Shown: positions 32,479 through 44,600 of the stretch, piece by piece
Position numbering within the stretch: position 1 is the first letter of the stretch
How the letters are laid out: each line of letters starts with the position of its first letter
Assembly (NCBI GenBank): GCA_950097015.1
Contig: CATNEN010000039.1
Location: forward strand, 11,944,001-12,008,000
Length of the DNA: 64,000 nucleotides
Direction: 5' to 3'
From: Macrostomum hystrix
Lineage: Eukaryota > Platyhelminthes > Macrostomidae
Program-made: the position numbers and the translations under genes
Notes under the pieces: model-generated
What the model saw: only the letters and a program-made list of their open reading frames with translations
Told to the model about the DNA's origin: nothing
The model's database searches: none

Positions 32479-32667
32479 CTGGTAGCCACTATCGTTGCAA
32501 TAATTAAGGAGCTGCAAGAGATTTGTTAACTCAGTCTGGGAATCATGGGGGTCTGGGAGAACGGTGTAATTAAAATGCATACTTTAGCTAGTCTTAGGTC
32601 CGACAGACAATAAACTTTGACCTTGACGCCGAAAATCTCTGTAGGCCTTCAAAACTGCAGCCTTGAG

Positions 32668-34943
32668 TCACACCTGCGAGGTTCCCGCTGAGAAACTGCC
32701 AGTCATTCGGCAGCCAAGCCGAGAGGAGCCGCCGCCGCCGCCGCTGCTAACGCCGCAGCTTGGATTTCGCGACGTCGGCGAGCCGCACGACTGACCGCTG
32801 GCTGCTCGCCTCTGCCCAAAGCCACTGCCTCCCGCTTTCGCTCCCGCCGACAAAGTCGCATAGGAGACGACGGGTCCTGGACCGCCGCTGCGCTGGCTGC
32901 CGCCGCCGACAATTTTGCGACGTAGCAGTACCCGACAGAAGCAGCGCTGCCAGGCGTCTAAGGACTTGCCGTTGACCCAGACAACCAGACCGGCTGGTAG
33001 GCCCGCGGCCAAAGACATGAACACCTGGGAGAAAAGAAAAAAGAGTTATAAGACGTCAGGCGATGTAAGAAGAGTGACATTGGGAAAAATGACATTGGGG
33101 AGAGTGACATAGTGAAGAGCGACATTGGAAAGAGTGACATTGGAAAGAGTGACATTGGGAAGAGTGACATTGGGAAGAGTGACATTGGGAAGAGTGACAT
33201 TGGGAAGAGTGACATAGTGAAGAGTGACATTGGAAAGAGTGACATTGGGAAGAGTGAAATTGATAGGGGTGACTTTGGGAAGAAGTCACAAACGAAACAG
33301 TGACACAATCCTAGCTTTGCGCTCACCTTGAGCATGTACAGAGCTGACGATGGCCGGTGCTTGGGGCTGCACTCGCCGCCGGGCAGTCCGTTGAGACGCA
33401 GTCCGTCGGCATCGGCGCACTGGGGCTTGGCCAGCACTGCCTCCAGGCTGTCCCGCCAGCGCGGCCGCTCTGCGAATTCGTAGAAAGTGGCGGACAGGAC
33501 GCAGAGGGTGGGCAGGACGAACAGGAAGGAGAACAGGCTAATCTTTGTCATCAGCTTCTCTAAGCGGCGGAAGCTGAGGTCGCCGTTCCATTTCAGGCTG
33601 TCCCGCACTGTGACAGACGAGCAGAGGCCGCAGGACAGGAAGCCGAGGCCCAGCAGTAGGCAGGCGGCGCTGGGGCCGATGACAAACGCCAGCAGGTTGA
33701 ACGGCTGCGAGCCGTCCACCACGCACAGGTGAGTTAGCTCGTCGGCTTCCACGCGGTGCAGCACCAGCAGCAGGACGCTAAGCAGTAAGGGAAGGCCCCA
33801 CGAGAGCAGGTGCATCCACACAGACTTGGCCGACAGGGCCTCGTGGGCCCACTTCTTGACGGCGCACAGGTACCAGCAGACTGTGAGGGCCAGCCACCAG
33901 AGCAGTCCAGCCAGCCAGCTTGAGTAGAGCAATAGGAACACGGCTGCGCACCAATGACCAGCGTAGTGACTGACCAGGTGAAGGTCCTGGCCATCCAGCC
34001 GCGAGCTGCTGCAGGCCAGGTCCGGGCCCAGAGCGGCGCGTAGGACGTGAGTAGACGAGTACACAGAGTAGCAGGCGGCCACCCAAACAATAGGCCGTTC
34101 TGGAAACTTGAATCGGTCGCTGTCTAGCAGGAAGGTGGCCACGGCCAGGCCGGTGCAGGCTAGACAGAGGCTGGCCCAGACCAGCATCCACACGGAGGCC
34201 AGCTGCTTGTCGTCCGGCGTGAACTGCAGGCTGGCGTGACAGCGTGGCGCGCACGAACTGTTGGGCTGCTGACCGAGGCGAACCTCGGCCGCTGAACATT
34301 GTCTGGCGGTGCCGCCGATATCGCTACTGCCGCTGCCGGCGCTGCTGCTGGAGTCTCGTGTCTGCTGATGCGGTGGCTGCGCCGGGGGCGGGAGCAACGG
34401 CCGGTTTGTCAAGCCGTCAGCATTGTTGAGCACAACCTGCTTCTGCCGTCGCTGCATGGCAACTAGTTCAGCCTCGAACTCTTCAGTTTTGGGTATCATG
34501 CAGAGTTGTCTGGATTGGCTGAATGGCAGTGGCTCGCAGGCCAGCCTCTCTGGCCAGGTGTAGCCGAACTTCTGCATCACCGGCAAACACAGGTCGCGCA
34601 CACTGGTGCAGAGCTCTCGACACGGCCGCACCAGCAGACTCTGCTCCCGGTTGCAGAACGGCAGGTGCGCCAGACAGACAAAGAGGCGCAGGAATGGCGC
34701 ACAGCGAGTGTGGATTAGCTCGTCGAACTGTTGCAGCAGGATGCCGACTTCTGACTGCCTGCCGAGCGCTAGATGCTCTGATGTGCTGCTGTAGTTCAAA
34801 CCTTTGCAGGCTGGCACAGTGATTTCCACCGGGGTGCACTGGGTCGCACTGGACTCGGCGCTGTCATCCATGTCGCCAAGCTGCATCTGGGCCCGACAGA
34901 AGACAAGGCCGCACAACAAAACCAGGACGCGGCGCAGCGGCAT
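32668..34943 (-). CDS. FZD: Frizzled-class Wnt receptor
   Basis: Seven-pass plasma-membrane receptor that binds Wnt through an extracellular cysteine-rich domain and signals through Dishevelled. Two exons, 34943-33327 and 33024-32668, joined in phase 0, give about 657 residues. There is a signal peptide (1-18), then a CRD with all ten cysteines (36, 46, 81, 90, 97, 108, 112, 119, 136, 148) and FGYTWPERLAC. A Ser/Gln/Pro linker precedes seven hydrophobic segments from about 250 to 556; RFKFPERPIVW, KKWAHEA and FYEF are Frizzled-typical. Just after TM7 is K559-S-L-D-A-W564, the KTxxxW Dishevelled motif with Ser for Thr. The presence of this motif and the TM sequences favour Frizzled over Smoothened. 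The subfamily is undecided. The single intron carries a 15-bp minisatellite and is stop-free in the exon-1 frame. Confidence 0.93.
33064..33285. repeat. Minisatellite S in the Frizzled intron, 15-bp unit
   Basis: About 14 copies of GACATTGGGAAGAGT with GGAAAG and TAGTGAAG variants. Because 15 is a multiple of three and the antisense (gene-sense) unit has no stop, the Frizzled frame reads through the array as a five-residue repeat (MSLFP). Confidence 0.93.
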
Positions 34944-36260
34944 CGCCTTCAGACTAGGAGTTTTTATCTTAGACGGGAAATTAGGCCGACTTTTTCAGCT
35001 TAGAATTATACTCCTGTGGAATTATTGATTTGATTTTTCTTAATAAGCTTCGCTCTGAATGGCAACGAGACAGTCACGTTGGCCTGGAGGGGAACGATGG
35101 CCGTTTTCTTGACTCTTGTATACTTGCCGTCTCAATTTTAGTGCTTCATAATATATTTGTGAGGGGGCTGGGGTGACTTCCATTTCAATTGTCCAATGTA
35201 CGCACGTGGCCTTGCAGGCCTTCATTCATTGGCTAGCCGGGAGGAGGGATTGGTGGGGTGAGTGAACAGCCACCTCTCCTCTAAGCCCTCGCTGGCCCAA
35301 ACACGCTGGAATTCCAGTGCACCCCCACAAAAACACGCAACAAATAGGCTCGGCCGTTTGGGCTTCTGAGAGAAGCCGCGCGAGGCCTTGCAGGCCTGGC
35401 AGATTTACAACCCCCCTGCGCTCTCACCCACCCTCCAGTGTGTCATTAATCAACGTCGGAAGTCGCGGTCGGTAAATCCTGGGCCTCCCCCAATCCCCCC
35501 CGCGGCGCGCATACACTCAGCGTAACACCAAAAAGGAAGCCGCCCCCGGGACCTCAAAACTAAAGTCACAAGCAACTCTTTCCGCTATCTATCTATCCCC
35601 GGATTGTTAGCGAACTGAGGCTGAAGGCGTCCGATCCTAATCCGCTTCGTTGAAGCGATATACTTTTGCCCACATCGGAACCCCCCGACCTCAGCACTGC
35701 TGGTGGCCTATTCTATTATTACGAATCTGCAGCGATAAGAGGGGCGGGAGTTCAGTTTGCCGCAGGATGATGGGATGCCTTTCAACTGGGTGGTTGCCGC
35801 AATGGGGCCGTCAAAGCATGCGGCATTAAATCCGTTGTAAAAAATTCCCGATATCGCGTTGCCTCGATTTGGATGTGATTCGTAATCAGAGAGGCCACCC
35901 AGCCACCCACCTTAAGCCGAAGTTGTTTCACATTTCGAGGGAAAGTAGAAAGAACTGGCTGGCTATGAATATGAGCCTCTTTATTTTCCATTCTGCATTT
36001 CATTGCTTTATTGTTTCTTCCCTTTGAAATTTCTTATTTGGCTACATTGAAGCAAGCTATTTAAAAAGGCAATATATTATTTTGTTGCAACACCAATTTT
36101 TACTGTTCCCAAAAGGCAAACACTGCCAGTGTTTGCAATTTCACCAATTTCAACTTTGAGTCGCAGGTAAAAAATGGTTTAAAATAAAAACCCTAACCTC
36201 CATTTTCTGGTATTCGGCTTTTATTTCGAAGCAATCCATCAGAATCCTTCACCTTTACTG
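34944..36260. other. Upstream region of Frizzled
   Basis: Contains the presumed Frizzled promoter or leader region. The part at about 35160-35560 is GC-rich with several C- and G-runs, unlike most intergenic DNA here. Immediately upstream of the ATG, on the minus strand, CTCCTAG (34959-34953) is a possible acceptor 9 nt before the start. No other gene is seen. Confidence 0.35.
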
Positions 36261-36264
36261 CTGT

Positions 36265-36715
36265 ACCACTGTCCTGCACTACTGGCCTCTATGAAGCGAC
36301 AATGGTCCTGCACTACTGGCCTCTATGAAGACACAATGGTCCTGCACTACTGGCCTCGATGAAGCGACAATGGTCCTGCACTACTGGCCTCGATGAAGCC
36401 ACAATGGTCCTGCACTACTGGCCTCGATGAAGCCACAATGGTCCTGCACTACTGGCCTCGATGAAGCCACAATGGTCCTGCACTACTGGCCTCGATGAAG
36501 CCACAATGGTCCTGCACTACTGGTCTCGATGAAGCCACAATGGTCCTGCACTACTGGCCTCGATGAAGCCACAATGGTCCTGCACTACTGGCCTCTATGA
36601 AGCCACAATGGTCCTGCACTACTGGCCTCGATGAAGCCACAATGGTCCTGCACTACTGGCCTCGATGAAGCGACAATGGTCCTGCACTACTGGCCTCTAC
36701 GTATGAAGTCACAAT
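36265..36715. repeat. Minisatellite T, 34-bp unit
   Basis: About 13 copies of a 34-bp unit with core GGTCCTGCACTACTGGCCTC followed by a GATGAAGCCACAAT linker. Positions vary between GCGACA/GCCACA and CTATG/CGATG. The last unit carries a four-base insertion. It is intergenic, upstream of Frizzled. Confidence 0.95.
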
Positions 36716-37515
36716 GAATACTAACCAAAGTACTAACTACAGGGAACTTGGTGCGCGAATTCCCAGCAAAAGAAATTGGTGTTTGCATCAATGAGCAAAG
36801 TCGAAATGTTGTTTTCTGTATATTTCAAATTGCTCCGGCTCAAGAGAGTATTTTTCAACGCAGGTTTGGTGCTTTGCAAATGTGTCGAAAAAATGGGAAA
36901 ACAAAGCGTTTATGACCAAATAATCGTTTGTCAAGAACAACCCAGATGCGATGCTAGCTCGTAGGGTGCTTTCAAAGCGACGTGAATTGGCTCGAATTCG
37001 TTGGTATTTACGAATAATGAAACACCCCTCGTACATCCATAAATAGTTTCGACTCCAAGCATTTTCAGATTGTTGGTTGTATATATTTTCCCTCTCTTTT
37101 GCCCCTATGTCTTATATCGTATATTGATTTTTCCGTTCTCGATAATATATGGGGGAATGTGCCTGTCTGTTTCCTTGCTGAACGGCCGCGGCTCTTTGTA
37201 ACTAAAATTTCCTTACGGGACACGAGGCCTCACATAAATCACGGGCCCTAGGCCGGCCCAATACGCCAGTGCTTTGCCTACTTTTATGACTTTTCTTCTG
37301 CTCGAAGAATTGATAAGGATAAGGGCCTCTTTGTAGTCCCCGACAGCCGGTTCTGATAAAGTCAGCTGCTTTAGATTGCCCGCTAGGAGACAACTATAGT
37401 ATGAATTCGAGGACTGCTGCTAGCGGGTGTCCGCATGGGGATCAGTTCCGCCAGGTCAAATCAATAATGTTTAACCTGAACAATCAGAAACTTCCTATTT
37501 GCTCTCCTGCCTTCC
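36716..37515. other. Spacer between arrays T and U
   Basis: Unique sequence with short open frames only. No recognised gene. Confidence 0.3.
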
Positions 37516-38572
37516 TCTGCTCTTTCTTATCCTTATCCTTCTCTCACTCCTCCCTCCTTATCCTTCTCCCTCCTTATCCTTCTCTAACTCCTCCCTCCTT
37601 ATCCTTCTCCCTCCTTATCCTTCTCTCACTCCTCCCTCCTTATCCTTCTCCCTCCTTATCCTTCTCTAACTCCTCCCTCCTTATCCTTCTCCCTACTTAT
37701 CCTTCTCTCACTCCTCCCTCCTTATCCTTCTCCCTCCTTATACTTCTCTAACTCCTCCCTCCTTATTCTTATCCCTCCTTATCCTTCTCCCACTCCTTAT
37801 TCTTCTCCCTCCTTATCCTTCTCCCTCCTTGTCCTTCTGCCTCCTTATCCTTCTGCCTCCTTGTCCTTCTGCCTCCTTATCCTTCTGCCTCCTTGTCCTT
37901 CTCCCTCCTTATCCTCCTCTCACTCCTCCCTCCTTATTCTTCTCCCTCCTTATCCTTCTCTCACTCCTCCCTCCTTATTCTTATCCCTCCTTATCCTTCT
38001 CCCACTCCTTATCCTTCTCCCTCCTTATCCTTCTGCCTCCTTGTACTTCTGCCTCCTTGTACTTCTCCCTCCTTATCCTTCTCACTCCTTATCCTTCTCC
38101 CCCTCCTTATCCTTCTGCCTCCTTATCCTTCTCCCCCTCCTTATCCTTCTGCCTCCTTCTCCTTCTGCCTCCTTATCCTTCTCCCCCTCCTTATCCTTCT
38201 TCCTCCTTATCCTTCTCCCCCTCCTTATCCTTCTTCCTCCTTATCCTTCTCCCCCTCCTTATCCTTCTCCCTCCTTATCCTTCTGCCTCCTTATCCTTCT
38301 CCCCCTCCTTATCCTTCTGCCTCCTTATCCTTCTGCCTCCTTATCCTTCTGCCTCCTTATCCTTCTCCCCCTCCTTATCCTTCTGCCTCCTTATCCTTCT
38401 GCCTCCTTATCCTTCTCCCCCTCCTTATCCTTCTGCCTCCTTCTCCTTCTGCCTCCTTATCCTTCTCCCCCTCCTTATCCTTCTTCCTCCTTATCCTTCT
38501 CCCCCTCCTTATCCTTCTCCCTCCTTATCCTTCTCCCTCCTTATCCTTCTCTCCTCCTTCTTTTCCCAGTAA
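37516..38572. repeat. Minisatellite U, polypyrimidine array
   Basis: About 1 kb of almost pure C/T on the plus strand, built from CTCCTTATCCTTCT with CCC, GCC, TCC and TCTCACTCC spacers. Units of 18 bp and longer compound units are mixed. The mirror-like homopurine/homopyrimidine composition makes triplex (H-DNA) formation plausible. The stop-free frames are artefacts. Confidence 0.95.
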
Positions 38573-39045
38573 AGTTATTATCCTCCGCAACGTGATACTA
38601 CTGAGACCATTGACTCATCGACCACGGCGCAGAATTTGTTCCAATGAATAGCTTTGAGAAAGAACGCACAGCTTTGTGCATCCGGGCATTTGGTGCTCAA
38701 ATAGTATTGCACAATACGCTAGCTTAGTATATACTCGTAGCATTATTATTGCGCATGCTTTAATGCCGGGGTCTGATTATTATCTTATATGCAATGTTCT
38801 GCTTTAACGAGATTAAAACAGGAAAGAGTTAGTCTCTCTCTGTCTACTACTCAATAAATCAAGTCCCTAACCAGACATAGTAAAACTGTCTGTAATAGTA
38901 GACTGTCAGTGGATTCCATAGAGGTTTTATCCAATTGGTTTTAGTGCGTTTGTTTGATTGTGCGCTGTAGTATATTGGAAGAAGAGCGTGAATTTAGGCC
39001 ATCGGTAGGTACCGCCTATTATTCGTTGCACGAACTGTAAAATCC
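38573..39045. other. Spacer between arrays U and V
   Basis: Unique AT-rich sequence; nothing recognised. Confidence 0.3.
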
Positions 39046-40085
39046 CATCCCCTTTCTCATCTCTCCCGTGTCTCATCTCTCCGCTTTCTCATCTCTCCCG
39101 TGTCTCATCTCTCCCGTGTCTCATCTCTCCCGTGTCTCATCTCTCCCGTGTCTCATCTCTCCCGTGTCTCATCTCTCCCGTGACTCATCTCCCCGTGTTT
39201 TATCTCTCCCCTTTCTCATCTCTCCCCTTTCTCATCTCTCCCCTTTCTCATCTCTCCCGTGTCTCATCTCTCCCGTGTCTCATCTCTCCCCTTTCTCATC
39301 TCTCCCCTTTCTCATCTCTCCCGTGTCTCATCTCTCCCCTTTCTCATCTCTCCCCTTTCTCATCTCTCCCCTTTCTCATCTCTCCCCTTTCTCATCTCTC
39401 CCGTGTCTCATCTCTCCCCTTTCTCATCTCTCCCGTGTCTCATCTCTCCCCTTTCTCATCTCTTCCGTGTCTCATATCTCCCCTTTCTTATCTCTCCCGT
39501 GTCTCATCTCTCCCGTGTCTCCTCTCTCCCGTGACTTATTTCCCCGTGTATTATCTCTCCTGTGTCTCATCTCTCCCGTGTCTCATCTCTCTCGTGTCTC
39601 ATCTCTTACGTGTCTCATTTCTCCCGTGTCTCATCTCTCTCGTGTCTCATCTCTCCCGCGTCTCATCTCTACCGTGTCTCCTCTCTCCCGTGACTCATTT
39701 CCCCGTGTATTATCTCTCCTGTGTCTCATCTCTCCCGTGTCTCATTTCTCTCGTGTCTCATCTCTCTCGTGTCTCATCTCTCCCGCGTCTCATCTCTCTC
39801 GTGTCTCATCTCTTACGTGTCTCATTTCTCCCGTGTCTCATCTCTCTCGTGTCTCATCTCTCCCGCGTCTCATCTCTCTCGTGTCTCCTCTCTCCCGTGA
39901 CTCATTTCCCCGTGTATTATCTCTCCCGTGTCTCATCTCTCCCGTGTCTCATCTCTCTCGTGTCTCATCTCTTACGTGTCTCATTTCTCTCGTGTCTCAT
40001 CTCTCTCGTGTCTCATCTCTCCCGCGTCTCATCTCTCTCGTGTCTCATCTCTCCCGCGTCTCTTCTCTCCCGTGTCTCCCGAACC
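39046..40085. repeat. Minisatellite V, 16-bp unit shared with the hAT elements
   Basis: About 64 copies of TCTCATCTCTCCCGTG, with CCCTTTC and CTCGTG variants. The unit is the same as that inside the two hAT elements at 2978-3396 and 55207-55626, but no hAT ends or target duplication are visible here. From about 39500 a block of roughly 190 bp containing CGTGACTCATTTCCCCGTG recurs three times. Confidence 0.95.
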
Positions 40086-40980
40086 ATCTCATGCAGTTCA
40101 ACCTAGTGACATGTGTTGCAATTTGGTTATGTGGGCCTTCAGAATGTTCGGTGAGCTCTTACACCTCATCCCCATTTCCTAGAATATCCCCATCCCTATG
40201 CCCTCATCCTCTAGTGGCATAAATCTACCTACCCGCTTGCCGCTGACACGATGACGCAACCAGCATTCAGTCGACACACGGCTCCAAGCCATAAATCAAC
40301 AAGAAAAAAACGCAAAGCTAAATGAAATAGAAGCCAAGTCTGTAATTTATGCTCTTGAAACCTAGCCGCGTGCATTTTAGTCGAATCAGTCTACTCACAG
40401 TAGAGAATGAAGCATATTAAAACAATCTGCAATTCAAAAGCTTGATGAAAATCTGTTTGAGGATTCTGACTTGCTACCATATCCTAGAGCTTGTCCAGTC
40501 CTGTTACAATGCTCAACTGACCAAATATAAAATCAATGTTTTTTCTCAGAGGCTCACACGCATGACTGCTCCGTCGCAGGCCCTATGCAGTGCTCAGTTC
40601 TTCCGATGTTACTTGCAGTCAAAAGTGTAGCTATTTGATGACACCAAAGTTAAATATTCATTAGCGCGAGGAAGTCTAGGTGTGCCAATGTTGATTGTCT
40701 GTTTTTCAGTGTTGTCATGCCAACCAGCATAGCAACCGGGCTTGTTGTATTGTTGACTGCACGATCCTGGCTGCAAGGGAAGGGGTGGCTGCTTTTTGTA
40801 TGCGGGATATCAAGAAGGACGCGAGGGGATTTTAGACTAGCCCCTTCAAGTCTAAACTAGACGCCATCACTTAAAACGGAAGAGCAACTGGCCCACTCAA
40901 ACTGGTAAGATGAGAGAATTTTTACTTCATTTATTTTCAATATGTTCGTCATTTTCTTCAACAAGCCTTTTAGCCACCTA
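40086..40980. other. Spacer upstream of PKD2
   Basis: Unique sequence without recognised exon. It may contain PKD2 promoter elements, but none can be assigned by eye. Confidence 0.3.
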
Positions 40981-40984
40981 ATAT

Positions 40985-41612
40985 CCCCCCAGAAGCAGAG
41001 AACCAATGTTCCCCCATAGCAGCAGAGAACCAATGTCTCCCCACAGCAGCAGAGAACCAACGTCCCCCCACAGCAGCAGAGAACCAACGTCCCCCCACAG
41101 CAGCAGAGAACCAATGTCCCCCCACAGCAGCAGAGAACCAACGTCCCCCCACAGCAGCAGAGAACCAATGTCCCCCCACAGCAGCAGATAACCAACGTCC
41201 CCCCACAGCAGCAGAGAACCAACGTCCCCCCACAGCAGCAGAGAACCAACGTCCCCCCACAGCAGCAGAGAACCAACGTTCCCCCACGCAGCAGAGAACC
41301 AACGTTCCCCCACAGCAGCAGAGAACCAACGTTCCCCCACAGCAGCAGAGAACCAACGTTCCCCCACAGCAGCAGAGAACCAACGTCCCCCCACAGCAGC
41401 AGAGAACCAACGTCCCCCCACAGCAGCAGAGAACCAACGTTCCCCCACGCAGCAGAGAACCAACGTTCCCCCACAGCAGCAGAGAACCAACGTTCCCCCA
41501 CAGCAGCAGAGAACCAACGTTCCCCCACAGCAGCAGAGAACCAATGTCTCCCCACAGCAGCAGAGAACCAATGTCCCCCCACAGCAGCACAGAACCAATG
41601 CTCTCCCATGAA
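40985..41612. repeat. Minisatellite W immediately upstream of PKD2, 25-bp unit
   Basis: About 25 copies of a 25-bp unit with core CCACAGCAGCAGAGAACCAA and CGTCCCC or TGTCCCC or CGTTCCC linkers. A CCCACGCAGCAG short form occurs twice, bracketing repeated blocks. It ends about 50 bp before the PKD2 start codon. Stop-free frames in all three minus frames are artefacts. Confidence 0.96.
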
Positions 41613-41660
41613 CTATTTAGATTCAGTTTTCAATCGAACAATTTAAACGCAGATACGAAA

Positions 41661-44600
41661 ATGTCCAGTCGACCAAGCAGTTCGAGGGCCCGTGCCCGTG
41701 TAGCGGCTCGGGCTACGACAGCATCAACTACTGGTTTGCAGCAGGGCAGCCAGACGTGGTCCACAGTCAGCGAGCCGCCTCTGAACGACTCGGCTAGCGA
41801 TATTGCTCAGCGGCAGCAGCAGCCTGAGGATAAGTCATCCGGCGATGTCGGCGGTCCGGTCCTTGTTGAAGGAACAGAGGGCTGCTGGTTCAACTTTGTA
41901 AAGACCATGCGTGGTAGGTCAACTGCTATTCGTTTAGTATGGCCCAGCCTCTAATGACTGTCAGTTGGAGGTGGCTGAGGATTCAGTTAGAGGTGGCTGA
42001 GGATTCAGTTGGATGTGGCTGAAGATTCAGATGGATGTGGCTGAGATTTCCGTTGGAGGTGGCTGAGGATTCAGTCGGAAGTGGTAGTTTATTCATCTTC
42101 TTAAGCGTAAGGAACAACTGCGCCTGCATGTGGTTGGTGTGTGAATCCGAAACTCAGATCAGCTAGTGCAATCAACAGAGGTCGCAATAAAACCCTCTTC
42201 TATCATAAAACAGTTGTAAAGCCCGGTGGGCCATGCAGTGCGAATGTACGCGAAATGTGTTAAGCTAGATTTCTTGAAATCTAAGCAAAGCGGCGGCATC
42301 CATTGAAAGTACGAGCGTAGATTCGTCAAGATGATCACGTGATGAATATGCAACCGAATGAAATAAAAAATACTTGGTTGTTGTTCTGGAATCTTATGAA
42401 GTCCCGATTTATGATGTAGCAACCACAAAGACCATGAAGGGAGGGACGTAGGCGGTGTGAGTTAGACTTGGGTTTGGGTTCAGAAAGTGCAGCAGTTTTT
42501 GGATAGAAAAGAACACACGTGGAGGAGAGAGAGGAAGAAAGGTGCGGGAGAGAGGAGGCAGAGCGCGGGTCCATGTGATTCACTTGCTACTTTCAAGTCG
42601 CAGTTTGAACAAACGCACTCCGAAAATAAGAACGCGCAGAGCTGTCCCCGATTCGGGCCTACCTCATGCCCGGCTAGCCAGCCACCCCAAATTCCTCCTC
42701 CTTTCTGGTTATAAAATAATCGCAACGAAAAGAGACCTAGCTGCATGGGATCTCTTCTTTGGCCTCACTAAGTTCTGCCTTTCGTCATCGAGCATGAGGC
42801 AAGCAGAGAGTGGCATAATATAAGGCGCAGGAAGCTTCCGCAGTGACAGAAGCTACAGGGCCTGAGCCCACGTAGAGACCAAGTGAATCCTCAGCAGCAT
42901 GGCTTCCAGACCTCAACAGCGACATTTGTCTCCGTCCTACTCCTATTTAGCCATCTGGCGGACCAACATGACGGAGGACACAAAGACCAACCGGGAGTTG
43001 TACATCAAGACCACCTTGCGCGAGCTTTTGATCTACTGCGTGTTCCTAGTTGTGCTCATGATCCGTGAGTCGACGCTCTGGATGCTAGAAAGACTTCTAG
43101 CACCGAAAAAGTGTTCTAAGCAGACTATTTAATACCCCGCAGTGTCTCTCGGCATGGCCAGCTCGAGCATGTTCTACTACACGCAAGCCCTGAGCGGCCT
43201 CTTTACGGGTACGCCAGCCTCGGACACACAGACTCCATTCACCGGCATCAACAGCATCCCCGGCTGGTGGAGTGTGAGTAGCGGGACAGCTCACAGAATC
43301 TGAAGAATTTGCTGTTGGAAAAACATGATTGAAGGTTGAATTTTAACCCTAGAAAAGCTCAGGGAAGGCTTGCCCCTCACTTTTGTCTTTCTCAGTTCGC
43401 CAAGGGACCCCTGATGGACGGGCTGTATTGGGAGGCCTGGTACAACAACGACAACTTCTCGGACCCGAAGGAGAAGAACTTCATATACTACGACAACAAG
43501 CTGCTGGGCGTGCCTCGAATTCGTCAGGTGCGCGTCCGCAACGACAGCTGCACTGTCGCTGACGACTTCAAGAACGAGATCACCTTCTGCCATTCCTCGT
43601 TCAGCCCGGGGGTCGAAGAGAAGCGTCCGTACGGCTTCATGAACTCGACCGCCTGGAACTACTCCACCGAGAAGCAGCTGGACGGTCGCAGCTTCGCCGG
43701 AGAGATCACTAGCTACCCGGGCAGCGGGTACTACGCGGACCTGAGCCGCACCAAGGACGACTCACTGGCGCAGATCAACCAGCTCTACACCGGCCTATGG
43801 ATCGACCGCGGCACTCGGGCAGTGTTCGTTGACTTCACTGTGTACAACGCCAACATCAACCTGTTCTGCGTGGTCAAGCTAGTGCTGGAGCTGCCGGCCA
43901 CAGGCGGGGCCATACCCTCCTCCGAGTTCCGTACCGTCAAGCTCCTGCGCTACGTGGAGCCCAAGGACTACTTTGTGCTGGCCTGCGAGGGCATCTTCAT
44001 GCTGTTCATTTGCTACTACATCGTCGAGGAGATCATCGAGATTAAACGCAACAAGCTGGCCTACTTCAAGGTCTTCTGGAACTGGCTGGACATTATCGTC
44101 ATCGTTGTGTCTCTGGTCTGCGGTGTCTTCAACGTCTATCGAACCATCACGGTGGGCAAGAAGCTCCAGGAACTGCTTCAGGACGAGACCCGCTTCCCGG
44201 ACTTCGATTTCCTGTCTTACTGGCAGCAGCAATTCAACAGCGCGATTGCCTTCACCCTGTTCCTGGCCTGGGTGAAGTTCTTCAAGTACATCAGCTTCAA
44301 CAAGACCATGACACAGCTGAGCTCGACCCTCAGCGCTTGCGCCAAGGACCTCATGGGCTTCGCTGTGATGTTTTTTATCGTGTTCTTCGCCTTCGCCCAA
44401 CTCGGCTACCTCATCTTCGGCACGCAGATACGCGACTTCCGCGAATTCCATCACTCCGTGTTCACTCTGTTCCGCATCATCCTGGGCGACTTCGACTTTC
44501 ATCAGCTGGAGAGCGCCAACCGCGTGCTGGGACCGCTTTTCTTCCTCCTGTACGTGTTCTTCGTGTTCTTCGTGCTGATCAACATGTTCCTGGCCATCAT

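Noticed and set aside
32958-33326. 661-codon Frizzled frame as the main product
   Set aside because: It crosses a GTGAGC donor and loses TM7 and the Dishevelled motif; the spliced form restores them in phase. Kept only as a possible retention isoform.
32668-34943. Smoothened instead of Frizzled
   Set aside because: A KSLDAW motif directly follows TM7, and the RFKFPERPI and KWAHEA segments are Frizzled-typical.
39068-40222. 384-codon serine/leucine-rich frame
   Set aside because: Translation of the 16-bp array V; all three frames are open because 16-bp units cycle through the frames without stops.
40857-41609. Glycine/cysteine/tryptophan-rich minus frames
   Set aside because: Array W is open in all three frames; no coding evidence.
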